From an uncultured Saprospiraceae bacterium (GTDB taxonomy: Bacteria > Bacteroidota > Bacteroidia > Chitinophagales > Saprospiraceae): a DNA stretch of 64,000 nucleotides. Positions 18,131 through 26,443 of the stretch are shown piece by piece; the stretch's first letter is position 1, and each line of letters begins with the position of its first letter. The stretch lies in assembly GCA_937997635.1 (NCBI GenBank), contig CALLFA010000050.1, positions 47,092 through 111,091 of the forward strand. Direction: 5' to 3'. The notes beneath the pieces are model-generated. The model was given only the letters and a program-made list of their open reading frames with translations, did no database searches and was not told where the DNA came from. The position numbers and the translations under genes are program-made.

Positions 18131-19357
18131 GTGATTGTCCTCAATGATCCTCCCGAGATAAGCATTGCATTAGATTCTCCCTCAGACTGTTCTGTATCTG
18201 CACAAGTGACATTCAATGGCTCCGCCTCAATTCCAGAACAATTTGATGTAGAATGGAGCACTGGTGAACGTTCTCCACGAATTGAAAATGTACAAAATGG
18301 CGAACTGGTCGTCATGCTTGTTGATGAGCATTCATGTCTTTACAGTGATACCACACTTATCGAAAACATGAGCACCCTTAGTTATCAACTTGACACAATG
18401 TCTGGTTCGTGTTCAGGGGATATTCCTAGTTCAGCAAACATTTTTGTTATCAATGACCCATCTGCAACTGTATTGTGGAATGATGGATCAACTGAGCTTT
18501 CAAGACCAGAGTTAGAGCCTGGTCATTATCAATTTACATTGACCAATGATCTTGGCTGCAGCCAAATAGATAGTTTGACTGTGAGTCCAATTGGCAATCT
18601 CGATTTTGATGTTTCTGTCACAAATGCGAATTGCAACACTCAAACGTCAGGAAGCTTAGAGATATTCACCGATGATCCAGATTTGTTATTTTCAATCGAC
18701 GGAGTATCCTTTACAGACCAGCGAACTTTTGAATCGCTAGACACAGGACCTCTCACTGTTTATGTTCAGAATCAACAAGCTTGTCTAGACAGTATGGCCA
18801 TCAATATTCAACATGACGATACATTTGATTCTGGTCTTAGCACTACCATCACTGGACAACTAAATCAAGCACTTGTCATCAATCCTGAACCCATACAGGA
18901 AGACATCAGATGGACCTGGAGTTCTGAGGACTTTGAATTGAGTTGCAATGATTGCCCATCACCGAGTCTGCTCGTTGATAAAGAAGGCACTGTGTTGGTT
19001 GACTTGACCAATGGCATTTGTTCAACTCAGGAGATTATACGCATTCGTATTTCTTTAGGCGATGAGATCTACATTCCGAATGTATTTCATCCAAATTCAA
19101 CATCTGGTAATGATAAGTTTCTGGTGTATCCAAATGCTTCTTTTGATGAATTGGATATTTCCATTTACGACAGATGGGGAAATGCCGTATACAATCTGAA
19201 CAATATTCCTGTGGAAGACGTATCTGAATTAGGTTGGGATGGCACCTTTAATGGAAATGAATCTATGACAGGAGTCTATGTATTTAAAGCAAAAGTTAGA
19301 AGATTTGTCGACAACACTGAAATAGAAATATTGGGGGATTTCATGTTGTTGCGGTAA
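18131..19357 (+). CDS. Gliding-motility/T9SS CHU_C domain protein, C-terminal fragment
   Basis: Continuation of the gene at 16971. It holds Ig-like or SprB-type repeats (SVSAQVTFNG, ATVLWNDGSTELSRPELEPG) and ends with a complete CHU_C/gliding motility-associated C-terminal domain: IYIPNVFHPNS, LDISIYDRWGNAVY, GWDGTFNG, TGVYVFKAKV. This domain is used as a type IX secretion signal and surface-attachment module. The track start (GTG) is arbitrary: the frame is already open from about 18062. No separate promoter or signal peptide exists, so this part is functional only if the frame break is a sequencing error or is bypassed. Confidence 0.82.
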   Translation: MIVLNDPPEISIALDSPSDCSVSAQVTFNGSASIPEQFDVEWSTGERSPRIENVQNGELVVMLVDEHSCLYSDTTLIENMSTLSYQLDTMSGSCSGDIPSSANIFVINDPSATVLWNDGSTELSRPELEPGHYQFTLTNDLGCSQIDSLTVSPIGNLDFDVSVTNANCNTQTSGSLEIFTDDPDLLFSIDGVSFTDQRTFESLDTGPLTVYVQNQQACLDSMAINIQHDDTFDSGLSTTITGQLNQALVINPEPIQEDIRWTWSSEDFELSCNDCPSPSLLVDKEGTVLVDLTNGICSTQEIIRIRISLGDEIYIPNVFHPNSTSGNDKFLVYPNASFDELDISIYDRWGNAVYNLNNIPVEDVSELGWDGTFNGNESMTGVYVFKAKVRRFVDNTEIEILGDFMLLR

Positions 19358-19481
19358 TCTTTTGATGTGTCACCTGTGTAAACTTCCATTGACTGACAAT
19401 CGATATTTCAAAGAAAATGTAGAGAAGAAATAAAAAGAATTACCTAATATAAGTTTATCCATAATTCTTCGTTTACATAAT

Positions 19482-19489
19482 TATCTTTG
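19482..19489 (+). promoter_or_regulatory. Bacteroidota -7 promoter box TATCTTTG
   Basis: Perfect TAnnTTTG match ending 7 bases before the ATG of the PP2C phosphatase gene, implying a very short or absent 5' leader. It would drive the three-gene signalling operon that follows. Confidence 0.45.
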
Positions 19490-19496
19490 AGGTGCT

Positions 19497-20723
19497 ATGA
19501 ATCGAGAGCTAGTCTTGTTGGAAAAATTGGAAAAGGAACTTAATCTGAAGGAATTACAGATTAAGAGTCTGCTGACAATTACACAAGCCATCAATGAGAA
19601 TGTCAAAGCCGAAGGATTGTATAACATGTACAAGTCATTTCTCAGTTGGGAAATGGGCATCAACAAAATGGGATTATTCATTCCAGAAGAGGGCGCTTGG
19701 GAATGTGCTGCTGAAATCAATCTAGATCCAGAGCATGCTGCTGAAATCATACCGCTGCTTGCGGATTACAAACGATTGCATACCGTTAAAGATGATGAAA
19801 GTCTAGCGCTCAAGGAATTTGACATCATCATTCCAGTATTTCACAAAAAAGAGCCTATTGCATTTTCTGTTATTGGAGGCATAAAAGACAGAGAAGATTT
19901 GTACAATAAGATTCAGTTCATTACAACAATCACAAACATCATCGCTGTTGCAATTGAAAACAAACGCCTGTTCAATCAACAGATAGAGCAAGAAGCTTTG
20001 CGCAAAGAAATGGAAGTAGCAAGTAATGTCCAAAAGATGTTGATTCCAGATACGCTTCCAGTAACTGAAGAATATGAATTAAGTAGTATTTATCGGCCAC
20101 ACTCCAATGTAGGTGGAGATTATTTTGACTATATCAAATTCAGTGAGCGACGGTTTGCTTTCTGCATTGCAGATATCTCTGGCAAGGGTGTCGCTGCTGC
20201 ATTATTGATGGCAAACTTTCAGGCGATTATCCAAAGTTTGATTTATCAGTATCGCGATTTAGAGACGTTTGTCTTTGCGCTCAATCAGTCTGTCGTACGA
20301 ATTACGAAAAGTGATAAGTTTATTACATTTTTCATCGCAGAAGTTGATCTTGACGAGAAAACCATAAAATACATTAATGCTGGTCACTATCCTCCTGTTT
20401 TGAAAATGGGAAATGAACTCAAAGAACTCGATAAAGGTTGTACTGTTATTGGAGCCTTTGATCAATTACCTGACATTCAAGAAGAAAGCATACCGATTAC
20501 TGATGAATGCATGATTCTTGCGTTTACAGATGGCCTCGCTGAATTGAGAGATAAAGATGGGGTTTTCTTCGAATCAGACAGGATCAAAGACTTCATTACA
20601 AAGAATGCACCTAAGTCTGCAGATGAATTTAATGAATGCCTTTTAACAGAAATTAATAACTTTAAAGGTGAGCAAGAATATTCAGATGATATTGCAGTTA
20701 TTACATGTAAAATATATAATTGA
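19497..20723 (+). CDS. GAF-like/PP2C (RsbU/SpoIIE-type) serine phosphatase
   Basis: A 408-residue cytoplasmic signalling phosphatase. An N-terminal coiled coil (LLEKLEKELNLKELQIKSLL) leads into a GAF-like sensor (about 30-165), a linker helix (EALRKEMEVASNVQKMLIPD, the usual 'Q-x-x-L-x-P' start of SpoIIE domains), then the PP2C-like domain with metal aspartates in VGGDYFDY and CIADISGKGVAAAL, NAGHYPPVL, LAFTDGLAE and YSDDIAVITCK. Such proteins dephosphorylate anti-sigma-factor antagonists in partner switching. The partner proteins are not in this window. Confidence 0.92.
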   Translation: MNRELVLLEKLEKELNLKELQIKSLLTITQAINENVKAEGLYNMYKSFLSWEMGINKMGLFIPEEGAWECAAEINLDPEHAAEIIPLLADYKRLHTVKDDESLALKEFDIIIPVFHKKEPIAFSVIGGIKDREDLYNKIQFITTITNIIAVAIENKRLFNQQIEQEALRKEMEVASNVQKMLIPDTLPVTEEYELSSIYRPHSNVGGDYFDYIKFSERRFAFCIADISGKGVAAALLMANFQAIIQSLIYQYRDLETFVFALNQSVVRITKSDKFITFFIAEVDLDEKTIKYINAGHYPPVLKMGNELKELDKGCTVIGAFDQLPDIQEESIPITDECMILAFTDGLAELRDKDGVFFESDRIKDFITKNAPKSADEFNECLLTEINNFKGEQEYSDDIAVITCKIYN

Positions 20724-20727
20724 GTAA

Positions 20728-21432
20728 ATGGCTAATCGTAGAAATAGTAATACATCCATTGCACCGGCTATAATCTTTTTTCTGTTGGCCATCTTTGCTA
20801 AACAGGGATTGTTCTTCATATTTGCCCTCTTCTTTTTTGCACGATATATTATGACCAATCAGTCAAATAGCCAAAGAAGAAATAATCAAAGAGGTAGACA
20901 GCAACAGCGAAACCCGAATCGACGCCAAGAATACCAGCAACGTCAAAGACGACCGGAGCCAATCCCGCAACGGCAATACAGAGCAAAATCAAATCCATTT
21001 AAAAAGACTGGCATACAGAAATATAAAGATTTTGACATGGATGGGGCAATTGCAGATTTTGAACAAGGTCTAACCATAGACCCAAAAGATGTTGCTTTAC
21101 ATTTCAATATTGCAGCGGCATATTCTTTGACAGAGCAAAAAGACAAAGCTTTTCATCATTTGACGGAAGCTGTAAAGCTAGGCTTCAAAGATTTTGAGCG
21201 AATCAATACACATGATGATCTTGCCTTTTTACGCATCCAGCCAGAATTTGAAGAATTTAAAGAAAATGGTTATCAGATAACTCAACAAAAGCGGACCACA
21301 CCAGTTAAAGAGGAAGAGATTACAGATGATGTCCTTCTATCTCAATTAAACAAATTAGCGGAGATGAGAAAAAAGGGTCTGTTATCCAATGATGAATTTC
21401 AAATGGAAAAAGAGAAGCTACTAAGACAATGA
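20728..21432 (+). CDS. TPR and SHOCT-like membrane protein
   Basis: A 234-residue protein with one or two N-terminal membrane segments (IAPAIIFFLLAIFAKQGLFFIFALFFFARYI), a long Gln/Arg-rich low-complexity linker (NNQRGRQQQRNPNRRQEYQQ), TPR repeats (YKDFDMDGAIADFEQGLTID, LHFNIAAAYSLTEQ) and a C-terminal SHOCT-like helix pair (LLSQLNKLAEMRKKGLLSNDEF). It begins 4 bases after the phosphatase stop and overlaps the CBS gene by 4 bases, so the three form an operon. Role unknown. Confidence 0.85.
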   Translation: MANRRNSNTSIAPAIIFFLLAIFAKQGLFFIFALFFFARYIMTNQSNSQRRNNQRGRQQQRNPNRRQEYQQRQRRPEPIPQRQYRAKSNPFKKTGIQKYKDFDMDGAIADFEQGLTIDPKDVALHFNIAAAYSLTEQKDKAFHHLTEAVKLGFKDFERINTHDDLAFLRIQPEFEEFKENGYQITQQKRTTPVKEEEITDDVLLSQLNKLAEMRKKGLLSNDEFQMEKEKLLRQ

Positions 21433-22088
21433 TTGCATCAAAAATCATTTCACAGATCATATCACCTTTGAGAACTTCTGATACAGGAGAAGAAGCATTG
21501 ACAATTATGAATGTGTATCAAGTCAAACATTTGCCAATAGTCAACAATGAGTCTTTTCTAGGCATCATTTCAGAAGACGATATTTTGGATAACGATATGA
21601 ATGAGCCGATTGGATCATACAGACTGTCGTTGATCAATCCATTTGTGTATGAGTCGGACCATGTCTTTGATGTCATGAAAAAAATTGCTCAAAGTAATCT
21701 GACGACTATCCCTGTCATAGATGAAAATGAGAACTATACTGGATTGATCACCTTAGAAGATGTGGTTAAGTTTTATGCCAACAGTTTTTCGTTTAATGAA
21801 AGCGGTGGTATCATCGTGATCAAAGTCCACCGGAACAATTATTCCATGGCAGAAATCGCTCGAATTGTTGAATCCAGCAATGCATTAGTCATCAATAGTT
21901 TTATTACCAATAGCTTTGACTCCAATGAGCTCCTCGTGTCACTCAAGTTAAATACAAATGACTTGGTAGCCGTGAAAGGATCATTTCAGCGGTTCGATTA
22001 TACGATCCATTCTTCTTACACCGAGACAGAAGAATTCGACAATCTGAAGGAACGTTACGACTCGTTAATGAAATATCTTAGTATTTAA
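21429..22088 (+). CDS. CBS-domain pair protein
   Basis: A 219-residue protein with two CBS motifs (ISPLRTSDTGEEALTIMN...HLPIVNNESFLGIISEDD and YESDHVFDVMKKIAQ...TIPVIDENENYTGLITLEDV), followed by an ACT-like regulatory region (GGIIVIKVHRNNYSMAEIARIVE). CBS pairs bind adenosyl nucleotides. Starts in the ATGA overlap with the TPR/SHOCT gene. It is probably a cytoplasmic energy-state sensor; effector unknown. Confidence 0.88.
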   Translation: MIASKIISQIISPLRTSDTGEEALTIMNVYQVKHLPIVNNESFLGIISEDDILDNDMNEPIGSYRLSLINPFVYESDHVFDVMKKIAQSNLTTIPVIDENENYTGLITLEDVVKFYANSFSFNESGGIIVIKVHRNNYSMAEIARIVESSNALVINSFITNSFDSNELLVSLKLNTNDLVAVKGSFQRFDYTIHSSYTETEEFDNLKERYDSLMKYLSI

Positions 22089-22146
22089 GTTAGTCAAACA
22101 TTAGTTGAATTGTTGTGGCTCAAATCTTTATTTGCTCTTCTCAGGA

Positions 22147-22184
22147 CTGAGGCAAAGGTCTCTGTGGCGTCTCTGCACCTCTTG
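22147..22184 (+). repeat. Dispersed short repeat, copy B
   Basis: CTGAGGCAAAGGTCT, then six bases, CGTCTCTG, three bases, CTCTTG; same pattern as the minus strand at 11962-11999. It lies in the gap between the CBS gene and the FG-GAP gene. Confidence 0.55.
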
Positions 22185-22272
22185 CCGTATTTATTAGCAA
22201 TTCCACCAAATAGTCGGGAATACAATGTTTACCACATGAATACTTATTCTTTATTATTCGTATTTTTAAACA

Positions 22273-23934
22273 ATGAAAATCTTACTTATTTGTTTCATTT
22301 CACTTTCTCTTAATGGGTTCATACTTTGTCAATCCACACTCTCCTTTACTGATGTCAGCCACCTCATTGGCGGCAATCAAGGAATACTGACAGAATCCTG
22401 TGCATGGGGAGATTATGACAATGACAGTGATTTGGATTTATACTTAACCGCCAATGGCCCAAATAGATTATTGAGAAATAATGGTAATGGGACATTTACT
22501 GATGTCACAGCCGCAGCAGGCGTTGGAAACGCTGGATTTGGTGTGGGTGTCGGTTTTGCTGATTTGGACAATGATGGTTACCTAGACCTGTATGTGGTAA
22601 ATTTTGGCAGTGGACCAGATGTGCTTTATCACAATCAAGGCCCAGATCAAAATGGTGTGTTTCAATATAGAGACATTACCCTAGCTGCAGGGACTCTTGA
22701 AGAATCGAGCAGCAGAGGTATGGCATTCATTGATTTTGATAGAGATGGATATATAGATATTTATGTCAATGCCATAGGAGCAGATATTTTATATAAAAAC
22801 TTGGGTTGTATGGTATTCGAAAATGTAGCGAGTGATATGGGAATCGTCAATGCTAATGGCCAAGGAGTTGGTGTAGTCGCTACTGATATAAATAACGACG
22901 GATGGGTTGATCTGTATAATGGAAATCGAAGTGGTCAATTGAGCAATCTCTTTATCAATAATCTAGGTAATTCATTCACAGATGTTGCTGGTCAATTAGG
23001 GTTGACTGATACAGGCCTGGGTATGGGTGTACTTGCATTTGATTATGATAATGATGCCGATATAGATTTGTATTGGACCACATGGCCAGGTAACGGAGAG
23101 CCTACAAAAAATCAGTTGTATACAAACATGTTGATGGAACAAGGCACATTGGCATTTACGAAATCAAACGATATTTCAGGAACAGCAGATCCATTGGGTT
23201 GGGGCATAAGCTGCAATACTGGCGATTTAAATAATGATATGTATGAAGACTTTGTCATTACCAATGGATTTAGTGATGCATCAACAGCGAATGTCATTTT
23301 TATGAATGAACATAATGGCACCTTTGTTGATTCGACGAATATGATTGGTGGAGGCTTGTTTGATGGTAGAGGTGTCTCCTTAGCAGATTATGACGCTGAT
23401 GGAGATCTCGATTTACTCTTTACAGGGGATTTGGATGTTGGGAATCGGTTGTACCGAAATGATTCTGCACCTTCTAATTCCATCACATTTAGATTAACAG
23501 GTAAAGAAAGCAACAGAAGTGCAATTGGGTCGAGAATAACTGTTCAAGCTGGACCTACGACAATGATCAAGGAATTGAGTGGTGGTGCCGGCAGAGGATC
23601 TTTCAACAGTTTAGATCTAGAGTTTGGTTTAGCTAACCATACGCAAGCAGACAGAGTCATGATTAATTGGACTAATGGCTCCACAACTGAATTATTTAAT
23701 GTGCCAACAGGCATACATGACATAAGTGAATCAGATTGCGCAATTGCTACCAATAGGATAAATGACAAAGATATAAGTGGTGATCATTCCTCATTGGATC
23801 ATATTGTTTCTTCAGGCTGTACGCAAGTCAATACAGCGACTTCTTTTACTGCACCCGACCATATTTTATTAACCAAAGAATTTTCTGTACCCTTAGGGTC
23901 TGTCTTCGAAGCAAACATTGGAGCTTGTCAGTAA
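22273..23934 (+). CDS. FG-GAP/VCBS repeat and ASPIC/UnbV domain secreted protein
   Basis: Exported protein of 553 residues with signal peptide (FISLSLNGFILCQ). Repeats of the FG-GAP type with calcium-binding DxDxDxD loops (WGDYDNDSDLDLYL, FADLDNDGYLDLYV, FIDFDRDGYIDIYV, DINNDGWVDLYN) predict a seven-bladed propeller. An ASPIC/UnbV domain follows (NRSAIGSRITVQAG, GGAGRGSFNSLDLEFGLA). The last 55 residues (IVSSGCTQVNTATSFTAPDHILLTKEFSVPLGSVFEANIGAC) match the end-domain often found on Bacteroidota secreted proteins. Likely cell-surface adhesion or polymer binding. Confidence 0.88.
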   Translation: MKILLICFISLSLNGFILCQSTLSFTDVSHLIGGNQGILTESCAWGDYDNDSDLDLYLTANGPNRLLRNNGNGTFTDVTAAAGVGNAGFGVGVGFADLDNDGYLDLYVVNFGSGPDVLYHNQGPDQNGVFQYRDITLAAGTLEESSSRGMAFIDFDRDGYIDIYVNAIGADILYKNLGCMVFENVASDMGIVNANGQGVGVVATDINNDGWVDLYNGNRSGQLSNLFINNLGNSFTDVAGQLGLTDTGLGMGVLAFDYDNDADIDLYWTTWPGNGEPTKNQLYTNMLMEQGTLAFTKSNDISGTADPLGWGISCNTGDLNNDMYEDFVITNGFSDASTANVIFMNEHNGTFVDSTNMIGGGLFDGRGVSLADYDADGDLDLLFTGDLDVGNRLYRNDSAPSNSITFRLTGKESNRSAIGSRITVQAGPTTMIKELSGGAGRGSFNSLDLEFGLANHTQADRVMINWTNGSTTELFNVPTGIHDISESDCAIATNRINDKDISGDHSSLDHIVSSGCTQVNTATSFTAPDHILLTKEFSVPLGSVFEANIGACQ

Positions 23935-24080
23935 AATGAATCCTCAAATCTCTTTGCCAATAGACTAATTGGTAAGCTTTCGGGTTGTTTGTAATGTAGT
24001 CAGTATATAATTCCAACAACCTTCCAGTCATGAGTGTAGCACTATTTGAAATTAACTGACTCTCGAATGAATGTCTATCA

Positions 24081-24446
24081 ATGAACTATGATTTATTCTT
24101 ATCGGAACAATCCGAAACACAAGTAGCAATAATCGAATACCTAAATGACTTTCTGCTTTCCTATCCTGAGGTTCAACGAAAAATAAGATTTAAAATTCCT
24201 TTCTATTTTAGAAAATCATGGATCACTTATATCAACCCAGTAAAACCGAAAGCCATAGAATTAGCATTTCTTAGAGCAAATGAAATTCCTGAAATTCAAC
24301 CTTATCTGGATTTTAAAAAACGTAAACAAGTTGCAGGGTTAACAATTGCTTCTGTTGACGATATAGACGAAGAGATTATACATCTTTTATTTTCCTGTGC
24401 CTATGAGCATGATGATCTAGTGCCTTATCGATCTAAGAGGAAATAA
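24081..24446 (+). CDS. DUF1801 family protein
   Basis: A 121-residue YdhG/DUF1801-type protein. The pattern IRFKIPFYFRKSWITYINPVK with ELAFLRANEIPE and KKRKQVAGLTI fits this small-domain family, whose members have an iron-chaperone-like fold but no agreed function. It is convergent with the NadR-like kinase gene, with only seven bases between the stops. Confidence 0.8.
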   Translation: MNYDLFLSEQSETQVAIIEYLNDFLLSYPEVQRKIRFKIPFYFRKSWITYINPVKPKAIELAFLRANEIPEIQPYLDFKKRKQVAGLTIASVDDIDEEIIHLLFSCAYEHDDLVPYRSKRK

Positions 24447-24453
24447 TAAATAG

Positions 24454-24966
24454 TTAGTAGTCTAAAAAATCATCCACTTGCTTTTCACGCTCAATTTGAT
24501 CATCCTTTAAAATGGTAAATGGCCAATCCAGATCATATAATTCATTTTTGAAAATATCAAACAATTCGCTGCGGTTATCTTTGTTTTCTCTTAACGGATC
24601 GTAGGACCATGGGACATTTGATGTGGTAAGAAAAACATGGTCTATTTTGATAGAATTTAGGGTGTCTGATATCCACGGATCACAATGCCCAAATGTATAC
24701 TCAGACCAAATTTTGATGTTCAACAAATAGGTGTCAAGTACTAGTTTGTTTTCCTCTTGGGTGTTGTCTAAAACTATCTCGTGATGTTTCTTTGCGATGT
24801 GTAATAGATCCTCTTTTGTATACACATGTCCGTTCAATTCTAAATATTCACGAGCATACTCTTTTACCAATGTGTACTTCCACTTATCGGCGATATAAGA
24901 CGCAATCGTGGTTTTACCTGTCGACTCTGGACCTGTGATTAACAACTTAAATGGTTTGTGCATCAT
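24454..24966 (-). CDS. NadR-like P-loop kinase (ribosylnicotinamide kinase-type)
   Basis: AAA_28/NadR-type ATPase of 170 residues. Walker A is ITGPESTGKTTIA at residues 9-21, followed by VKEYAREYLE, and LVLDTYLLNIKIWSEYTFG and the lid-like DNRSELFDIF. The sequence equals the C-terminal kinase domain of NadR without the adenylyltransferase half. It likely phosphorylates nicotinamide riboside in NAD salvage, but stand-alone versions have not all been tested. Confidence 0.82.
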   Translation of the reverse strand: MMHKPFKLLITGPESTGKTTIASYIADKWKYTLVKEYAREYLELNGHVYTKEDLLHIAKKHHEIVLDNTQEENKLVLDTYLLNIKIWSEYTFGHCDPWISDTLNSIKIDHVFLTTSNVPWSYDPLRENKDNRSELFDIFKNELYDLDWPFTILKDDQIEREKQVDDFLDY

Positions 24967-25033
24967 AAGATTTTTTCAAACTTATGTAGTTTATAATTCA
25001 CAAATAGATAGGAGAAAATAAATGAGTCATGAT

Positions 25034-26443
25034 TTAAGCTATTGTTTTTTCTGCTTCTTGTAACAGCAATACAAGCTGATCCAATTCATTTTCATTTGTT
25101 GCATAATTCGTGATGCAGGCCCGGAGGCTGAGTTTTTCGTTTATAGGATACGTAGAAATCCAAGCCTTTTTGCTTTGAACGACATGTGTGCATATTTTTT
25201 TAATGTCATCATCAGTATAGTTTTCTTTAGAAAAACAAACAATTGGCAGTGGTGTATGATTCAATATTTTCCAATCGTGGTTTTTCAGCTTTTCCTTTAA
25301 AGCTTTTCCCATATCCATATGGTGATTCAATGTTTTTTCGAAACCGGCCCAACCATAAAACAATAAGCTCATATAAAATCGCAGGCCTAAACTTCTTCTT
25401 GACCATTGTATGGAGTGCACATATGGGTCTACTGCATTATTTTGGCTGCCTTCAGTTGGCATGTATTCTGCGGTAATCCTAAATGTAGATTCTAGAATTG
25501 ATGGATGGCTAGTGATAAAACATCCGGTACCCATTGGGGCTGCCAACCATTTGTGTATGTCCACCGTTATGCTGTCTGCATGTTCAATACCAGATAAGAC
25601 AGATTTATGTTTCGGTGATAAACAAAGAGCTCCAGCAAATGCGGCATCAACATGAAACCACAAGGAATGTTTTTTTGCCAACGCTTGAATTTCAGTTATA
25701 TGATCAATACTGCCTGGACCAGTTGTACCAGCTGTGGCGACAATCATAAACGGTAACAATCCTGCTGTGAGATCATCCTGAATACATCGGCTAAGGTGAT
25801 CGACATCCATTTCCAAATTATCATTTGTTGGTACTTGCCTCACCGATTCCAATCCTATCCCACACATTCTTGCCGCCTTTGCAATCGAGTGATGAGTTTG
25901 TCCCGAACAATATAATACAGGTCTTGCTGACAAACTTTGCACCCCTTTTGTCAAATAAGAAGGGAAATGTTTGTTAAGAGCACAAAGGACAGCCGTTTGA
26001 TTTGCTTCTGCGCCACCAGAACAAAATGTACCATCAACATGCTCTAGGCCAAAACGCTTGCCCAATTCTTGTATGCTGTATTCTTCAACGGCATAACAGA
26101 ATGGGTTGTGGCTCCACGCGGCCATTTGTGGATTCGTAGTTGCAGTAAATAAATCAGATATGATTCCTGAAAAGGCAGGCCTGGGGTTAAATAATCCAAA
26201 GTATGATGGATGTGCGATTTGTACAGCAAAAGATTCCAATCCTTTAAATACATATTTGATTTTCTCTTTATACGAATTCTTGGATGGAGATATCCCATTT
26301 TCCACATAACGGCGCACAAAATTCAGATCAAGATCAGGAGTCACGTGTCTATTCTTCGTATTGGTGTAATAATCGTGCACCAGCTCAATTGCTTCATTTA
26401 AAATGTCATGTCGTTCGTCCTCTACAAGATCAAATAAGGCCAT
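25034..26443 (-). CDS. Group II pyridoxal-dependent amino acid decarboxylase
   Basis: PLP enzyme of 469 residues in the aromatic-L-amino-acid/glutamate decarboxylase family. Visible: HPSYFGLFNPRPAF near the N-terminus, TFCSGGAEANQTAVLCAL (cofactor phosphate contact), SGQTHHSIAKAARMCGI, VATAGTTGPGSIDH, HVDAAFAGA (cofactor aspartate) and the Schiff-base lysine in VDIHKWLAAP. Its substrate may be an aromatic amino acid or 2,4-diaminobutyrate, which cannot be separated by eye. It overlaps the upstream phoD gene by one base, so both are in one transcript. Confidence 0.9.
   Translation of the reverse strand: MALFDLVEDERHDILNEAIELVHDYYTNTKNRHVTPDLDLNFVRRYVENGISPSKNSYKEKIKYVFKGLESFAVQIAHPSYFGLFNPRPAFSGIISDLFTATTNPQMAAWSHNPFCYAVEEYSIQELGKRFGLEHVDGTFCSGGAEANQTAVLCALNKHFPSYLTKGVQSLSARPVLYCSGQTHHSIAKAARMCGIGLESVRQVPTNDNLEMDVDHLSRCIQDDLTAGLLPFMIVATAGTTGPGSIDHITEIQALAKKHSLWFHVDAAFAGALCLSPKHKSVLSGIEHADSITVDIHKWLAAPMGTGCFITSHPSILESTFRITAEYMPTEGSQNNAVDPYVHSIQWSRRSLGLRFYMSLLFYGWAGFEKTLNHHMDMGKALKEKLKNHDWKILNHTPLPIVCFSKENYTDDDIKKICTHVVQSKKAWISTYPINEKLSLRACITNYATNENELDQLVLLLQEAEKTIA

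Noticed and set aside
22110-22313. 67-aa ORF upstream of the FG-GAP gene
   Set aside because: It runs through the dispersed repeat at 22147 and into the signal peptide of the real gene; no homology visible.
25243-26401. Several plus-strand ORFs inside the decarboxylase gene
   Set aside because: They are antisense shadows of a gene with clear PLP-enzyme motifs.
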